Shown: in pieces, positions 18,743 through 28,208 of the stretch
Layout: each line of letters starts with the position of its first letter
Position numbering within the stretch: the stretch's first letter is position 1
Origin: Siphonodentalium dalli
Lineage: Eukaryota; Mollusca; Scaphopoda; Gadilida; Siphonodentaliidae
Length of the DNA: 64,000 bases
Assembly: GCA_032622095.1 (NCBI GenBank)
Contig: CP136061.1
Location: 262,912,077 to 262,976,076 of the forward strand
Reading direction: 5' to 3'
Translations under genes and position numbers: made by a program
Notes under the pieces: model-generated
Seen by the model: only the letters and a program-made list of their open reading frames with translations
The model's database searches: none
What the model was told of the DNA's origin: nothing

Positions 18743-21700
18743 TGACGAGTTTTCGTTTTGTGTACACCGATCTGAAAGTTTTGGTTTGACACTCACTAAT
18801 CAGTTGATGGTCCTTTTGTCTTTTAATTCTGGAAGGATACTCAACAACAGTTTTGAAATTTTCACGATCATTAACACATTGTACCATTGTTTCAAAATTA
18901 ACTTTTTGACTTGTGCTGTAATCAAGAGTGATACCTTTTACCTTACATTTGGTGTATCTTACCCCATCTTTGATGTATTCATATCCGTAGTTCTTTGGCC
19001 CAAGTCCAACAAATTTGACAATCTTTGCATCTGGATGTTCGTCGCTCCATTTCCCCAATCTTCCTTCGATAGTTTTGATGTTCTTCTTTGATGGATCACT
19101 GACATACATACAGCTGTCTGTATCAAAATACAGCACTCTATCTCCAAGTTTTTTTTAAACTTTATACAATTGTAATCTTGCATACGCTGTAACAAAAGAA
19201 GCAACAACAACATTTGCTGAATGATGAGGTTCAATATTATCTAAAATATCAACATAATTTACCAGAATGAATTTGTCACCATCAAGAAGTGTAACATTTT
19301 GAACAATTATATTGTTACTAGTAAGCAATTCAAAATAACGTGATGGCTTATCCACATACTCTGTTTTTGACATAAGATTTCTTTGTGCATTCTTACCCCA
19401 TATACAATTAATCATAATTTTAGATATTTGACGTTTTCCTGGATTCTTCTCGATGTTCTCCAATTTTATACCCTCAGCTGCATAATAATCCTGTACAAAC
19501 TTTTGCTTCTGTTCTTCTGTCTCAACACCAAATGGATAACCACTACATTCCTGTTTGATCTTTAGATGTTTGTCGATATAGGATTTGTATATTTCATCTG
19601 TCCAATCTGTCCAATGCCAAATTTGGTACACATCAAGTATTTTGTAGCCAACATCCATTGCTTTGAATAATTCTGGCGTGGTCCACACTCCAGTTATAGC
19701 TCGATCTTCTTCTGAATGGTTACATGTCTCGTCCTCATTGGTGGCACAAGTGTTGCACAAAGTAAAAACCATTTTCTTGTTACAATGAATCGGTAGAACT
19801 GGAATATACAATTTCGATGGTGGTAAAATTGTACATTTAACAAGCCCCGCATAGTCTCTAATGTGTTCTTGATCGATCTGCTCTTGGCTCAAAATTTCTG
19901 GATGTCCAACAGGGTAGAATTTATATTTGTTGCAATATGGATACAACGAACACACATCGATGAACTTGATTTCTTTTGTGGAATCTTGATCAATTTCCTC
20001 GTACAATTTGATGGCATTTGTACGTCCACCAAACAATGCTTCTCTTGGCAAAATAGGGTCTCGATGTTTGTAGAAAGATTCCATTTGTTGTTTGAATTTC
20101 ACATCCGATTTCATTCTTTCGTCGATCTGATGCTCCCAAATTGATTCAACTCTGTAACCAAGACTTTCCAGTTCATCTTTCTTCTGTTGAGTTCTTGTAT
20201 ATAATTCTTCCATGGTGAGCATCGTATAGGGATTCTTGTATTGTCTGTTGTTGTAACATTTTGGACATCCATGAAACAGACATCCATTCATCTCAAAAAC
20301 TGTTCTTGTGTCTTCCTCATATCCATCGACGTAGTGTCCACCAATCTTGATTTCTCCTCCATTCAAAGCATGCTTGATTGTTATCATACGTGACAATGAT
20401 AGATGTTGAAGCCAACGTATCGCTTTCATGGAATAGTTTTTAGCACATGGGTATCCACCATCTGGAATGATTCCAATTGTTTTCTCTGGCATTGAATTCT
20501 TCCTCCATGCCAAATTGCAAACTTGCGCCAATGTTATTGACTCAATGAACGGGTCAATCTGTTCTGTTTCCAATATGTATTTCCTGAATTTTCCACATCC
20601 ACGGCGAAGAATATCCACGTCTGATTTGCAGTACTTCTCTATCTCTTCTTGGAAGTTGAATATCACGTAATTTTCTATTTTCTCATTGTACCATTCAAAG
20701 AATTTCTCTCGATTTTCCACGCTCATCATGTCTGGTTTGTAGTAATCAGAAGCCAAGTAATGTCCAATGTAATTTTGAAACTTTGGTGAATTCGCCCAAT
20801 GTGGAAAGTGTCCTTTCGCCATCTCATTCAGTTGTGGAAACTTTGAAAGCGGCATCATCAGAAAACTCAGAGAATCAATAACTTTCACGCTGTTGCATTT
20901 TAAACTGAGAATCTTGTTTCCATTCATGATCAGTTCTGGTTTATGAATTCCACTTTGTATGAGTGCTTGAAGTAGAAACTGTGCATCGTATCCCTGAGCA
21001 TTATGTGCTATTGCAACACATCCTTTGTGATCTTGGTGGAATAACCAGTTTGTGAAGTCTGTTAAAACGTTGTCACCCTTGATTACAAATTCTCTGGAAT
21101 CCGGTCCGCATGTTTCACATTTGTCTTCGATTGGTTTGCACATGCAATCTCCACAAGCGGTATGTGCAACACAGAAGTTTGGAATATGAACACCTGTGTC
21201 TTGTCTGCATTCAAAGTCAAAGAATACATATGGAATCTTTGCAGGTTTCTTTTCCGGTGATTCATATTTTGGAATGTAGCACCTGTGATCTGCTTCAACG
21301 ATTTCTTTGCAATGTTTGCATTTCTTCAACCCCGCACATATATGTCTGGATGATTTATTGATGAGAATTTCTTCATCACAAATGTTGCATAGTTGAACCA
21401 AATCACATTTTTCTTTTCTGTTTTCCTTCCGTCTTCAAATGGTTGTCGAAACAAGATTTACTTCTGAATGATCGTCGACACGTTCTACACTTCACCAAAT
21501 TTGTGAAATTACACTGTGTCAATGACCAGCATGCACAAACAAATCTGCATCGATGATCGCCACGCATATGGAATCCAATGTCACAGAATTCGCAGTAGTA
21601 GCTGGTGCCTAGAAATCCTTTGATTGATGTTATGGTGTCGAAGTGATTGTTGTTGTAGTAGATGTGTACACATTTGCTCTCCGAACACATTTCTGCAGGT

Positions 21701-22839
21701 TCAAATAGAAATCCAGCGCCAGCAAATTCATTGTGAATTTTCACAACATATTCTGGATACAATATTTCTTGAATCTTGTGGAACTCATTGATACTGCAAA
21801 CTGTATCGTGTGGAATCCCCGCACGGTTGAGTAGATTTTTTGCTGCATCTGTTTGTGCTGTGTATATTGATTGTCTTATTCTTTTCCATTTCTTTGACCA
21901 GCACGCAGATCCGTCACTATCTGCCTTACACATTCCGACGACAATAGATCTTGCCATACACATAACATCATCAGCATTTTCAATCCGGACAATACTTCTT
22001 TTTACTTTTGTCAACTTGTTCTTGTCTGCAAATGGTCCATAATGTAGTGAGTGTCGTGTACCACCTTCCGGAATATCTGTAACGAAGATTTAGAAATTGA
22101 GTGCACCGTCATGAATTGTAAAGTCTGCATTTGATTGAACCACATTTTGAATATTATCCATGAGTGTCTCACCATTCAATTCACTGGCTTTTGTGAATGG
22201 AATGAAAATGTTCATATCAAGTCCTGGATGATTTATCGTAACTCTGATTCTTGTCTTCTCATTTGCTGAACATTTCTGTTTCAATTCTTCTGCCAACTTC
22301 TCAAATATCTCTGGAATGTTTTCGATTGGATCTGTAAATTTCTCGAATTTCACACCAAATTGTCGTGATGCTGATTTAAATTTTCTGGAAAATTTCTCCG
22401 AGTTCAGCTCCAATTTGAAATATTTTGTTGGATTGAACACAACACGCTCTCTAGCCAGACTTCTCTTTCTCTTCCCACCAATTTCTCTATTCTGTCTTCG
22501 ACCGCGTCCAATCTGACCATCACTAGAACTTTCTTCACTTTCTCCTCCATCAGTTTCCATATCGCTCTCTTCACTTTCTGCCCTATCAGTTTCCATATCG
22601 CTCTCTTCACTTTCTGCCCTATCAGTTTCCATATCGCTCTCTTCACTTTCTGCCCTATCAGTTTCCATATCGCTCTCTTCACTTTCTGCCCTATCAGTTT
22701 CCATATCGCTCTCTTCACTTTCTGCCCTATCAGTTTCCATTTCGCTCTCTTCAATAACTGCAGGCCTTGGTCTTTTTCTAACAATATCTTCTTCGCTGGC
22801 GGAGTCGTCTGAAACAGGTCTTTTGATTCTCTTAAACAT
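18705..22839 (-). pseudogene. Polinton family-B DNA polymerase (protein-primed type), two stops and one frameshift
   Basis: The frame opens at ATG 22839 with a basic NLS-like start, a six-fold acidic 12-aa repeat, then a conserved N-terminal part. Exonuclease motifs: FFDFEC (Exo I), HNAQGYD (Exo II), YCKSDVDIL (Exo III). Palm motifs: DVCSLYP (motif A), KIMINCIWG (motif B) and YFDTDS (motif C), ending KTFRSVYTKRK. NGCLFHGCPKCY lies between, as usual in Polinton polymerases. Breaks: TAA at 22090-22092, a frameshift close to 21405-21430, and TAA at 19155-19157 just before motif C. Both flanking frames of each stop are in register. It would replicate the element from a terminal protein. Total about 1,375 codons, long for the family because of the repeat. 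Confidence 0.88.
22553..22745 (-). repeat. 36-bp tandem repeat encoding an acidic 12-aa repeat in PolB N-terminus
   Basis: About 5-6 near-identical copies of a 36-bp unit (plus strand TTTCCATATCGCTCTCTTCA...) encode EESDMETDRAES. The copies are almost identical at the DNA level, so the array is recent or kept uniform. Confidence 0.9.
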
Positions 22840-23153
22840 TTTTGTCTTGAGTTTTTGTCAGCAAAAAATATTGCGACTGGCTTCTTCGGAGTTGAAGTGT
22901 AAAGTGTATAATTACACAATTTTACACTTGCTTTTATAGCATTTTTCATCGTGACTGCTATAAAAGCAAGTGTAAAATTGTGTAATTATACACTTTACAC
23001 TTCAACTCCGAAGAAGCCAGTCGCAATATTTTTTGCTGACAAAAACTCAAGACAAAAATGTTTAAGAGAATCAAAAGACCTGTTTCAGACGACTCCGCCA
23101 GCGAAGAAGATATTGTTAGAAAAAGACCAAGGCCTGCAGTTATTGAAGAGAGC
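22744..23153. repeat. 198-bp inverted repeat with bidirectional TATA promoter and shared 5' coding ends
   Basis: The arms are 22744-22941 and 22956-23153, separated by 14 nt. As far as I can read they are perfect complements. Each arm holds TATAAAAG near the centre (22959-22966 on plus; mirrored at 22931-22938), then ~90 nt of leader, then ATG and 32 identical codons. So PolB (minus) and the CCHC gene (plus) begin with the same promoter, leader and N-terminus (FKRIKRPVSDDSASEED...). Confidence 0.92.
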
Positions 23154-23641
23154 TATATTGAGCTGCATAAAGAAGATTCAAAAAAATCTACACAACTACA
23201 GACTAGAAAAATTCAAGATAATCTTGTCGAATTGAGACAGATCTCTACTGATTTGTTTAAATTTGTAACAAAATGCAATGGCAAGAGAAAAAAGAGAAAA
23301 ACAAAGCTGATAAAAATTGGAAACCACCATATGGTTACTGTTACAAATGCGGACAAGACTCCCATTGGTCCTTCCAATGTAAAACAGATTTCGACGACAA
23401 AAAAAATGTGAAAACTATACAAAAAAGTCTACAAGCAGTAACAATACAAGAACAAAATGCAGTTATCAAAACTGAAGAGATGTCTACAACATCAGATGTT
23501 TTCAAACAACCCCGACCTGTTGATCCTACGAATGATTCACAGAACAAATCTGAAGATAAACATCCAGATTTTGAAAATTCCAAGAAAACTTCCAAGAAAA
23601 AGAAGCTGAGACAATTCTACATTCCAAAAACAGATAAATGA
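23058..23641 (+). pseudogene. CCHC zinc-knuckle protein sharing its N-terminus with PolB, one frameshift
   Basis: It starts at ATG 23058 with the same 32 residues as PolB, containing a likely nuclear signal (KRIKRP...RKRPRP). A helical stretch follows (KIQDNLVELRQISTDLFKFV). The frame then changes near 23270; the second frame carries GYCYKCGQDSHWSFQC, a C-x2-C-x4-H-x4-C knuckle typical of single-stranded nucleic acid binding, and ends in a Ser/Asp-rich and basic tail at 23641. AATAAA at about 23674 would serve as poly(A) signal. I know no named Polinton protein like it. It could be a replication or RNA partner of PolB. Confidence 0.6.
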
Positions 23642-23752
23642 ATCGATACAAACATTTGAAAATTATATTGTGAATAAATTATGAATTGAACAATCGTGTT
23701 TTGTTTTGTTTTTTTCAGCTATGAAAGAGTAACCTTTTTGGGGAATGTGGGT

Positions 23753-23768
23753 GGCCCTGAAAAGGGCC
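23753..23768 (-). terminator. Histone-mRNA-type 3' stem-loop after the 116-aa gene
   Basis: On the minus strand: AAAAAC, stem GGCCCT, loop TTTC, stem AGGGCC, then ACCCACA. This matches the metazoan histone stem-loop (GGYYYT-TTTC-ARRRCC flanked by AAAAC and ACCCA). It starts 18 nt after the stop codon of the 23787-24137 gene, and a purine-rich patch (CCAAAAAGG) lies about 20 nt beyond, where a downstream element would be expected. Confidence 0.75.
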
Positions 23769-23786
23769 GTTTTTCTTTTCCAGAAT

Positions 23787-24137
23787 TCATAAAAATTCTG
23801 CCAAATCAGGATATATCCCGTTGGGATTAATTGTCACAGACCAAGTAGGGTTTGATCTGTGCGCCGCAGCAGCCTGAGCGAAGCTGTCAATCGCTGCATT
23901 GCACAGATCTTTCTTCTTGATCTGTGACAAGATCTCCACGAGATCAAGATTGCTTGGTTCTTGATCACATACTTCAGCCGATGGTCGTCGCCGAGCCAGA
24001 AAATCTGTTAACATCTGTTTCTGCACCACCTTTTGTTCAGGAGAATCCTGCCATTTCCTATAGGTTCTGATTTTCGTCTCCTCTGACGAATCTCTCTTCC
24101 TCCATAGCTTCTTGAAAATTTTCTTTAGAGACGGCAT
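23787..24137 (-). CDS. Hypothetical 116-aa basic Polinton protein with histone-type 3' end
   Basis: The start ATG is at 24137 (PSLKKIFKKLWRKRDSSEE), with TATAAAAA upstream on the minus strand near 24176. The N-terminus is an amphipathic basic helix. The middle holds LVEILSQIKKKDLCNAAIDS and the end reads TINPNGIYPDLAEFL. I do not recognise a domain. It diverges from the 24751-25215 gene across an inverted-repeat promoter, and both genes carry the same kind of 3' stem-loop, so they are probably expressed together and regulated apart from the AATAAA-using genes. Confidence 0.6.
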   Translation of the reverse strand: MPSLKKIFKKLWRKRDSSEETKIRTYRKWQDSPEQKVVQKQMLTDFLARRRPSAEVCDQEPSNLDLVEILSQIKKKDLCNAAIDSFAQAAAAHRSNPTWSVTINPNGIYPDLAEFL

Positions 24138-24750
24138 AATGAATGAAGTTCACTGAAAAAGTGAAAATATTTTTATACATTTGACACGGGCGGTAGAGAA
24201 ATCACATGTCGCATTGACGTTAAAATTGACAAATGTTTCCTGGCATTGTGTTTTTTCAGAGACGGATCAGCATTCATATTTTTCTTGATCATTATTGTAT
24301 AACGATCAAACAAATGTTTTTTATTTCGTTAGATCATTATCTATTATTTGGTAAACATGATTTGATATATTTGTTATATCGTTAGGAAAAAATGGAATGT
24401 TTTTCTAGTTTTGTTTTTGGAGATGCACATATTTTATACATAAAACTGAACACAAGAAAACATACTGAACATTTTTCTTCATCATTACAATCGATAACTT
24501 TACTTGGTCATCGTTTATGAACGAAGATGAATTCATATGTTAAAACATCTTAATTAATTGCATATACTATCATGAATTTAATCTATAACATATCGAAATA
24601 GTGAAAACTACAGATAATGCACTGTAAAGAAACACAACGTCAGGAAGCATTTGTCATTTTTAACGTCAATGCGACATGTGCTTTCTCTACCGCCCGCGCA
24701 ATCGTGATATATGTTCAAGACGGATCTTCAGACTTATTCTACATTCAAAG
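24138..24750. promoter_or_regulatory. Divergent promoter region with a ~69-bp inverted repeat and AT-rich centre
   Basis: The arms are about 24188-24256 and 24627-24695. Both read, towards their gene, through GGGCGGTAGAGAAA, CACATGTCGCATTGACGTTA and GACAAATG. The CATTGACGTTAA part resembles a CRE/ATF half-palindrome. The 370 bp between the arms is very AT-rich and holds no gene; it could be a replication or chromatin element. The minus-strand gene also has a TATA box at 24176-24170. Confidence 0.7.
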
Positions 24751-25215
24751 ATGACTGCTGTAAACATAACAGATCTTGACAAGATAATGGGCGGTGGGGT
24801 ATACTGTAAAGCAGTGTACGGTGAAGAAATATCGCTGTTTTGGAGGGCACTCAGCCTCGGGATTTACGGGACGACCGATGGATGGATGATTCTGAGAGAT
24901 GCGGCAGTTGACCTGTACTACGCAGAGAGTGACGAACTTGGTGCGTCGGCACAAGATTTACGACGCACACCACTTTTGGCTGAATCAAGATTGATGGTTG
25001 AATTAGCGGCGACTGTTATACAGCGACCTATCGTCATGTTTGATGCTACCAAAGGCGGCTACAAATCAACACCAAGATTCAAGTCATCAATAACTCTAGT
25101 GTGGATCCCCCACGTTTGCCACGAGCATTATTGTGAATGCGAAATATTGATGAGGCGAGGAGACAAATCAATTGAAGTTTTGTCGAACAAAGAAGTTCAA
25201 TGTGGCGGATTCTAA
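24751..25215 (+). CDS. OTU-like protein without the catalytic cysteine, Polinton cargo
   Basis: I take the ATG at 24751 (TAVNITDLDKIMGGGVYC); a longer frame to 24676 would run into the inverted repeat. The segment EEISLFWRALSLGIYGT, followed by WMILRDAAVDLYY, resembles the D-G-x-C-L-F-R-A-L...Y-G and LR..V.Y blocks of OTU cysteine proteases, and the end (ITLVWIPHVCHEHYCECE) resembles the OTU I-x-L...H-Y block. The expected Asp-Gly-x-Cys is Glu-Glu-Ile-Ser, so it should not work as a deubiquitinase; it might bind ubiquitin. The match is by eye and modest. 154 aa, undamaged, with a histone-type stem-loop 20 nt past the stop. Confidence 0.5.
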   Translation: MTAVNITDLDKIMGGGVYCKAVYGEEISLFWRALSLGIYGTTDGWMILRDAAVDLYYAESDELGASAQDLRRTPLLAESRLMVELAATVIQRPIVMFDATKGGYKSTPRFKSSITLVWIPHVCHEHYCECEILMRRGDKSIEVLSNKEVQCGGF

Positions 25216-25235
25216 ACTATAACAAAAATAAAAAC

Positions 25236-25251
25236 GGCCCTTTTCAGGGCC
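25236..25251 (+). terminator. Histone-mRNA-type 3' stem-loop after the OTU-like gene
   Basis: AAAAAC, stem GGCCCT, loop TTTC, stem AGGGCC, then ACCAAA, 20 nt after the TAA. A purine-rich block GAAAAGAAAAA starts at 25263, about where the U7-binding histone downstream element lies in animal histone genes. It is the same 16-nt hairpin as at 23753-23768, in the opposite orientation. Confidence 0.8.
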
Positions 25252-25330
25252 ACCAAATATTCGAAAAGAAAAACTCTTGATTGCTAATTGATATTTTCCA
25301 AAGTGAGATTTTCCTTTTGAAAAAAATAAT

Positions 25331-25652
25331 TCTAAGTCCATTTTCATTTTTTCGATCAGAAATGTCACATCAATGACAGGAACATCTATCCTCAGGGTGG
25401 GAACTATGGCCCAGTACCCCCCAGACATGGGCACTATGGCCCAGTACCCCCCATACATGGGCACTATGGCCCAGTACCCCCCCAGACATGGGCACTATGG
25501 CCCAGTACCCCCCAGACATGGGCACTATGGCCCATGGGCCATAGTGCCCATGTCTGGGGGGTACTGGGCCATAGTGCCCATGTCTGGGGGGTACTGGGCC
25601 ATAGTGCCCATGTCTGGGGGGGTACTGGGCCATAGTGCCCACCATTACTACT
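25331..25652. repeat. Polinton right terminal inverted repeat
   Basis: This is the inverted copy of the left end: TCTAAGTCC to ACTACT. The ~30-bp units run four one way and three the other, meeting at CCCATGGG (about 25534). It lacks one unit compared with the left end. Confidence 0.9.
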
Positions 25653-27854
25653 GACACGTAGTTTACCCTGCCCAAATGCCGATAACTTTAAATCGCATTT
25701 TGAAAAAGAAGAATCCGAGTTTTATTGTCATTAACAGAGACAAGTTGCGATACATACAATATGGCTTATACTAGTCAACCACATAACTTAATTGGCGAAA
25801 ACCAATTAAATGGACCCATCACAAAAGATGAAATTGAGAGTTCCATCAAAATGCTAAAAAGAAACAAAGCACCCGGACTAGATAATATTGATAATTCATA
25901 TATCAAACATAGCTGGCAGTTTCTAGGCGATTTTTATACCATGTATTTTAATGTTATTTTTAAAACCGGTGTTATACCTAGAGACTGGTCCATCGGGGTC
26001 ATAAGACCTATTTTCAAAAACAGAAAAGATCCAATGGATGCTGATAACTATAGGAAAATAACTCTCCTTAGTTGTATGTCAAAAGTATACACCAGTATTC
26101 TTTGCAAGCGTATATCCAAATTCATAGACATGAACAAACTGCAATCAGAAACCCAAGCCGGATTCCGTAAAGGCTATAGCACAACAGACCATATGTTCAA
26201 CCTCCACGCCCTCGTCAAATTAGCTGATTTGAACAAAGATAACCTTTTCTGTGCATTTATTGACTTTACCAAAGCGTTCGATACAGTTTGGAGGGAGGGA
26301 CTATGGGGCAAATTACAACACTACCATCTATCTGGAAACATACTTCGAGCTGTAAAAGGTCTATACCAAAATATTAAAACGTGCGTGAGAGTAGATGATA
26401 ACATATCCAGTTTATTTCATAGTTCCATTGGAGTAAAACAAGGTGACTGTCTTTCACGGATACTTTTTTCTCTATACCTCAATGACGTACATGACTACCT
26501 AGCAGAGTACGGGTGTAACGGTATCGACTTGCATAAGGTGAGAAAATCGGACACGGGATATTACCTAAAACTTCTTATATTGTTATATGCAGATGACACC
26601 GTACTCGTATCCAACTCAAAGAAAGGCCTTCAACATTCACTAAACAGATTTGCACAATACTGCAACATCTGGAAACTAAAAATTAACCCATCAAAAACGA
26701 AAATCGTAATTTTTGGTAAAAAACGAAGCAGAAATAAAGATAGTGAATTCCATATAAATACCGACATAATTGAAACCGTAAACAGTTATAAATATCTGGG
26801 CACAGAATTCAATAAGAACGGTAACTTCGCAACTGAAAGAAACACACGGTGCAGTAATGTCAAGAAGGCAATGTATGCTTTGATAAACACCTCGCGAAGT
26901 AACAAACTGTCCGTCGAAACGATTCTAGATATCTATGAAAAATCAATCGTGCCGATTATGACATATGGAGCCGAGATATGGGGCTTTGAAAACTTAGAGT
27001 GCTTCCGGAAACTAGAAACATGGTTCTTGAGATTTATATTTAATCTAGACAAGACCACACCGGAAGTGTTCATTTACGGGGAGCTGGGAATTAAACCAAT
27101 TTCGCTGACAATAAAAACTAAATTATTAATGTTCTGGAGCAGAATAATCACGATGGAAAGCACCCGACCCCCTTTTATGCTTTACAATATGATGAATGTA
27201 CGCACGCTAGAACATGTAAAAATCCCCTGGCTAGAATTTGTAAATACTGAACTGAACAAACTGGGCATGTCATATACGTGGAGAAACCAAGCGGTTAGTA
27301 GCGCAAACATTTTCGCCAATGCCATAAAAACCAGAACTATGGACATATATATATCAGACTGGCGAGCATCTATGGAACATTCAAATAAATACGCATTTTA
27401 TAGATGCATAAAGCCCAACTTCTGCAGACCACGATACCTATCTCTAGATGATAACAATATCGTTCTGCCACTACTGAGATTCAGAACCAGAAACCACCGG
27501 CTTCCGGTGGAAACTGGTTCTTGGACAAACACCCCATACTCAGAACGAAAATGTACTCTTTGTATGGAGGAACTCGGCGATGAATACCACCTTGTAATGA
27601 ACTGCCCTCGATTAACTGCGCTCAGAATGAAATATTTGAAAGCCTACTATCGCAACCGACCGAACACAAATAAATTGCATGACCTCTTTGATACAAATAA
27701 CAGAAAGATCATAATAAATCTATCAATATATCTAAAAAAAGGCCCAAACACTAATGATCCACTCCTGAGGCTCAATGAAAAATCCCCACATCATACAACA
27801 TATGAACAGGGAATTGCCCCACATACTTCATATACCCCATTAATCATAAGATAG
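25653..27854 (+). pseudogene. LINE-A ORF2, reverse transcriptase part, resumed after the Polinton
   Basis: After the right target duplication GACACG, the LINE sequence continues. A short piece with a frame break near 25720 is followed by an open frame from 25725 to 27854. Motifs: KRNKAPGLDNI, GFRKGYSTTDH, FIDFTKAFDTVW, GVKQGDCLS and the catalytic YADDTVLVS. A thumb region follows, and the C-terminal zinc module is RKCTLCMEELGDEYHLVMNC. The enzyme copies the element's RNA onto a nicked target. Together with 8752-10094 it forms one ORF2, now separated by 15.6 kb. Confidence 0.85.
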
Positions 27855-28076
27855 CATTATAAAACACACATATTTATATGAAAGCTCTACACATGTACGG
27901 GTACACCCCCTGGATGATATCCATATTTTTTATTGGTAAATACTCTCTTCTGTGTATTCCCCATATTTGATATGTATTTGATATGTATGTATTTATGTTA
28001 TTTTGTAATTGCAAATGAACACTCATAAATGTCACATTAGACGATGAGTTTACAACAATAAATTGAATTGAATTGA
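27855..28076 (+). other. LINE-A 3' UTR and (AATTG)n tail
   Basis: The 220-bp AT-rich 3' UTR ends in AATTGAATTGAATTG (28061-28075). The pentamer tail marks the 3' end of the element. LINE-B ends in the same pentamer. Confidence 0.7.
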
Positions 28077-28208
28077 AAGAGATCACCGTGTATTTGAATG
28101 ACCTTGCAGTCATACTTAAATGTAACAATGTTGAGGAATCTACAGAGAGTACAAACAGCGATCTGAAAAATGGAGTGTTGCAGCAAAATCATATTTCGAT
28201 AAAAATTA
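28070..28208 (+). pseudogene. MULE transposase relic, right part
   Basis: The sequence past the LINE tail encodes LKEITVYLNDLAVILKCNN, and after one frame change EKWSVAAKSYFDKN. These match VDEIAIYKQDLISLLKANS and SNWTQSVKSYFDRN of the intact MULE transposase at 35.7-38.4 kb, exactly where the left relic (to 7341) left off. This proves that LINE-A inserted into an old MULE gene. Confidence 0.7.

Larger units (their letters stand above)
10095..25652 (-). mobile_element. Polinton/Maverick, 15,558 bp, most genes on minus strand
   Basis: The ends are AGTAGT...ACTACT with long terminal inverted repeats (10095-10445 and 25331-25652) and a 6-bp target duplication, all Polinton hallmarks. The gene set is diagnostic: family-B polymerase, retroviral-type integrase with chromodomain, A32-like ATPase, double jelly-roll capsid, penton-like protein and adenain-like protease. 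The length is in the normal 15-20 kb range. At least eight disruptions lie in its genes (see entries). It is an old virus-like element inside a LINE, not a host locus. Confidence 0.95.
7342..28076 (+). mobile_element. LINE-A: non-LTR retrotransposon split by a Polinton
   Basis: ORF1, an RGG-box ORF and an endonuclease run from 7.34 to 10.09 kb; the reverse transcriptase and 3' UTR resume at 25.65 kb. The 3' end is the pentamer repeat (AATTG)n at 28061-28075, typical of CR1/Jockey/I-group LINEs. The 5' end lies inside a MULE transposase relic and lacks an ORF1 start codon, so the copy is 5'-truncated. Without the Polinton the element is about 5.2 kb. I do not assign a clade beyond the CR1/Jockey/I group with L1-type ORF1 features. 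Confidence 0.8.

Noticed and set aside
18732-19091. Plus-strand frames inside the PolB region
   Set aside because: Antisense shadows of the polymerase, which has recognisable motifs on the minus strand.
19155-19157. Programmed frameshift in PolB before motif C
   Set aside because: Both sides of the TAA are in the same frame, so it is a nonsense codon rather than a frame change.
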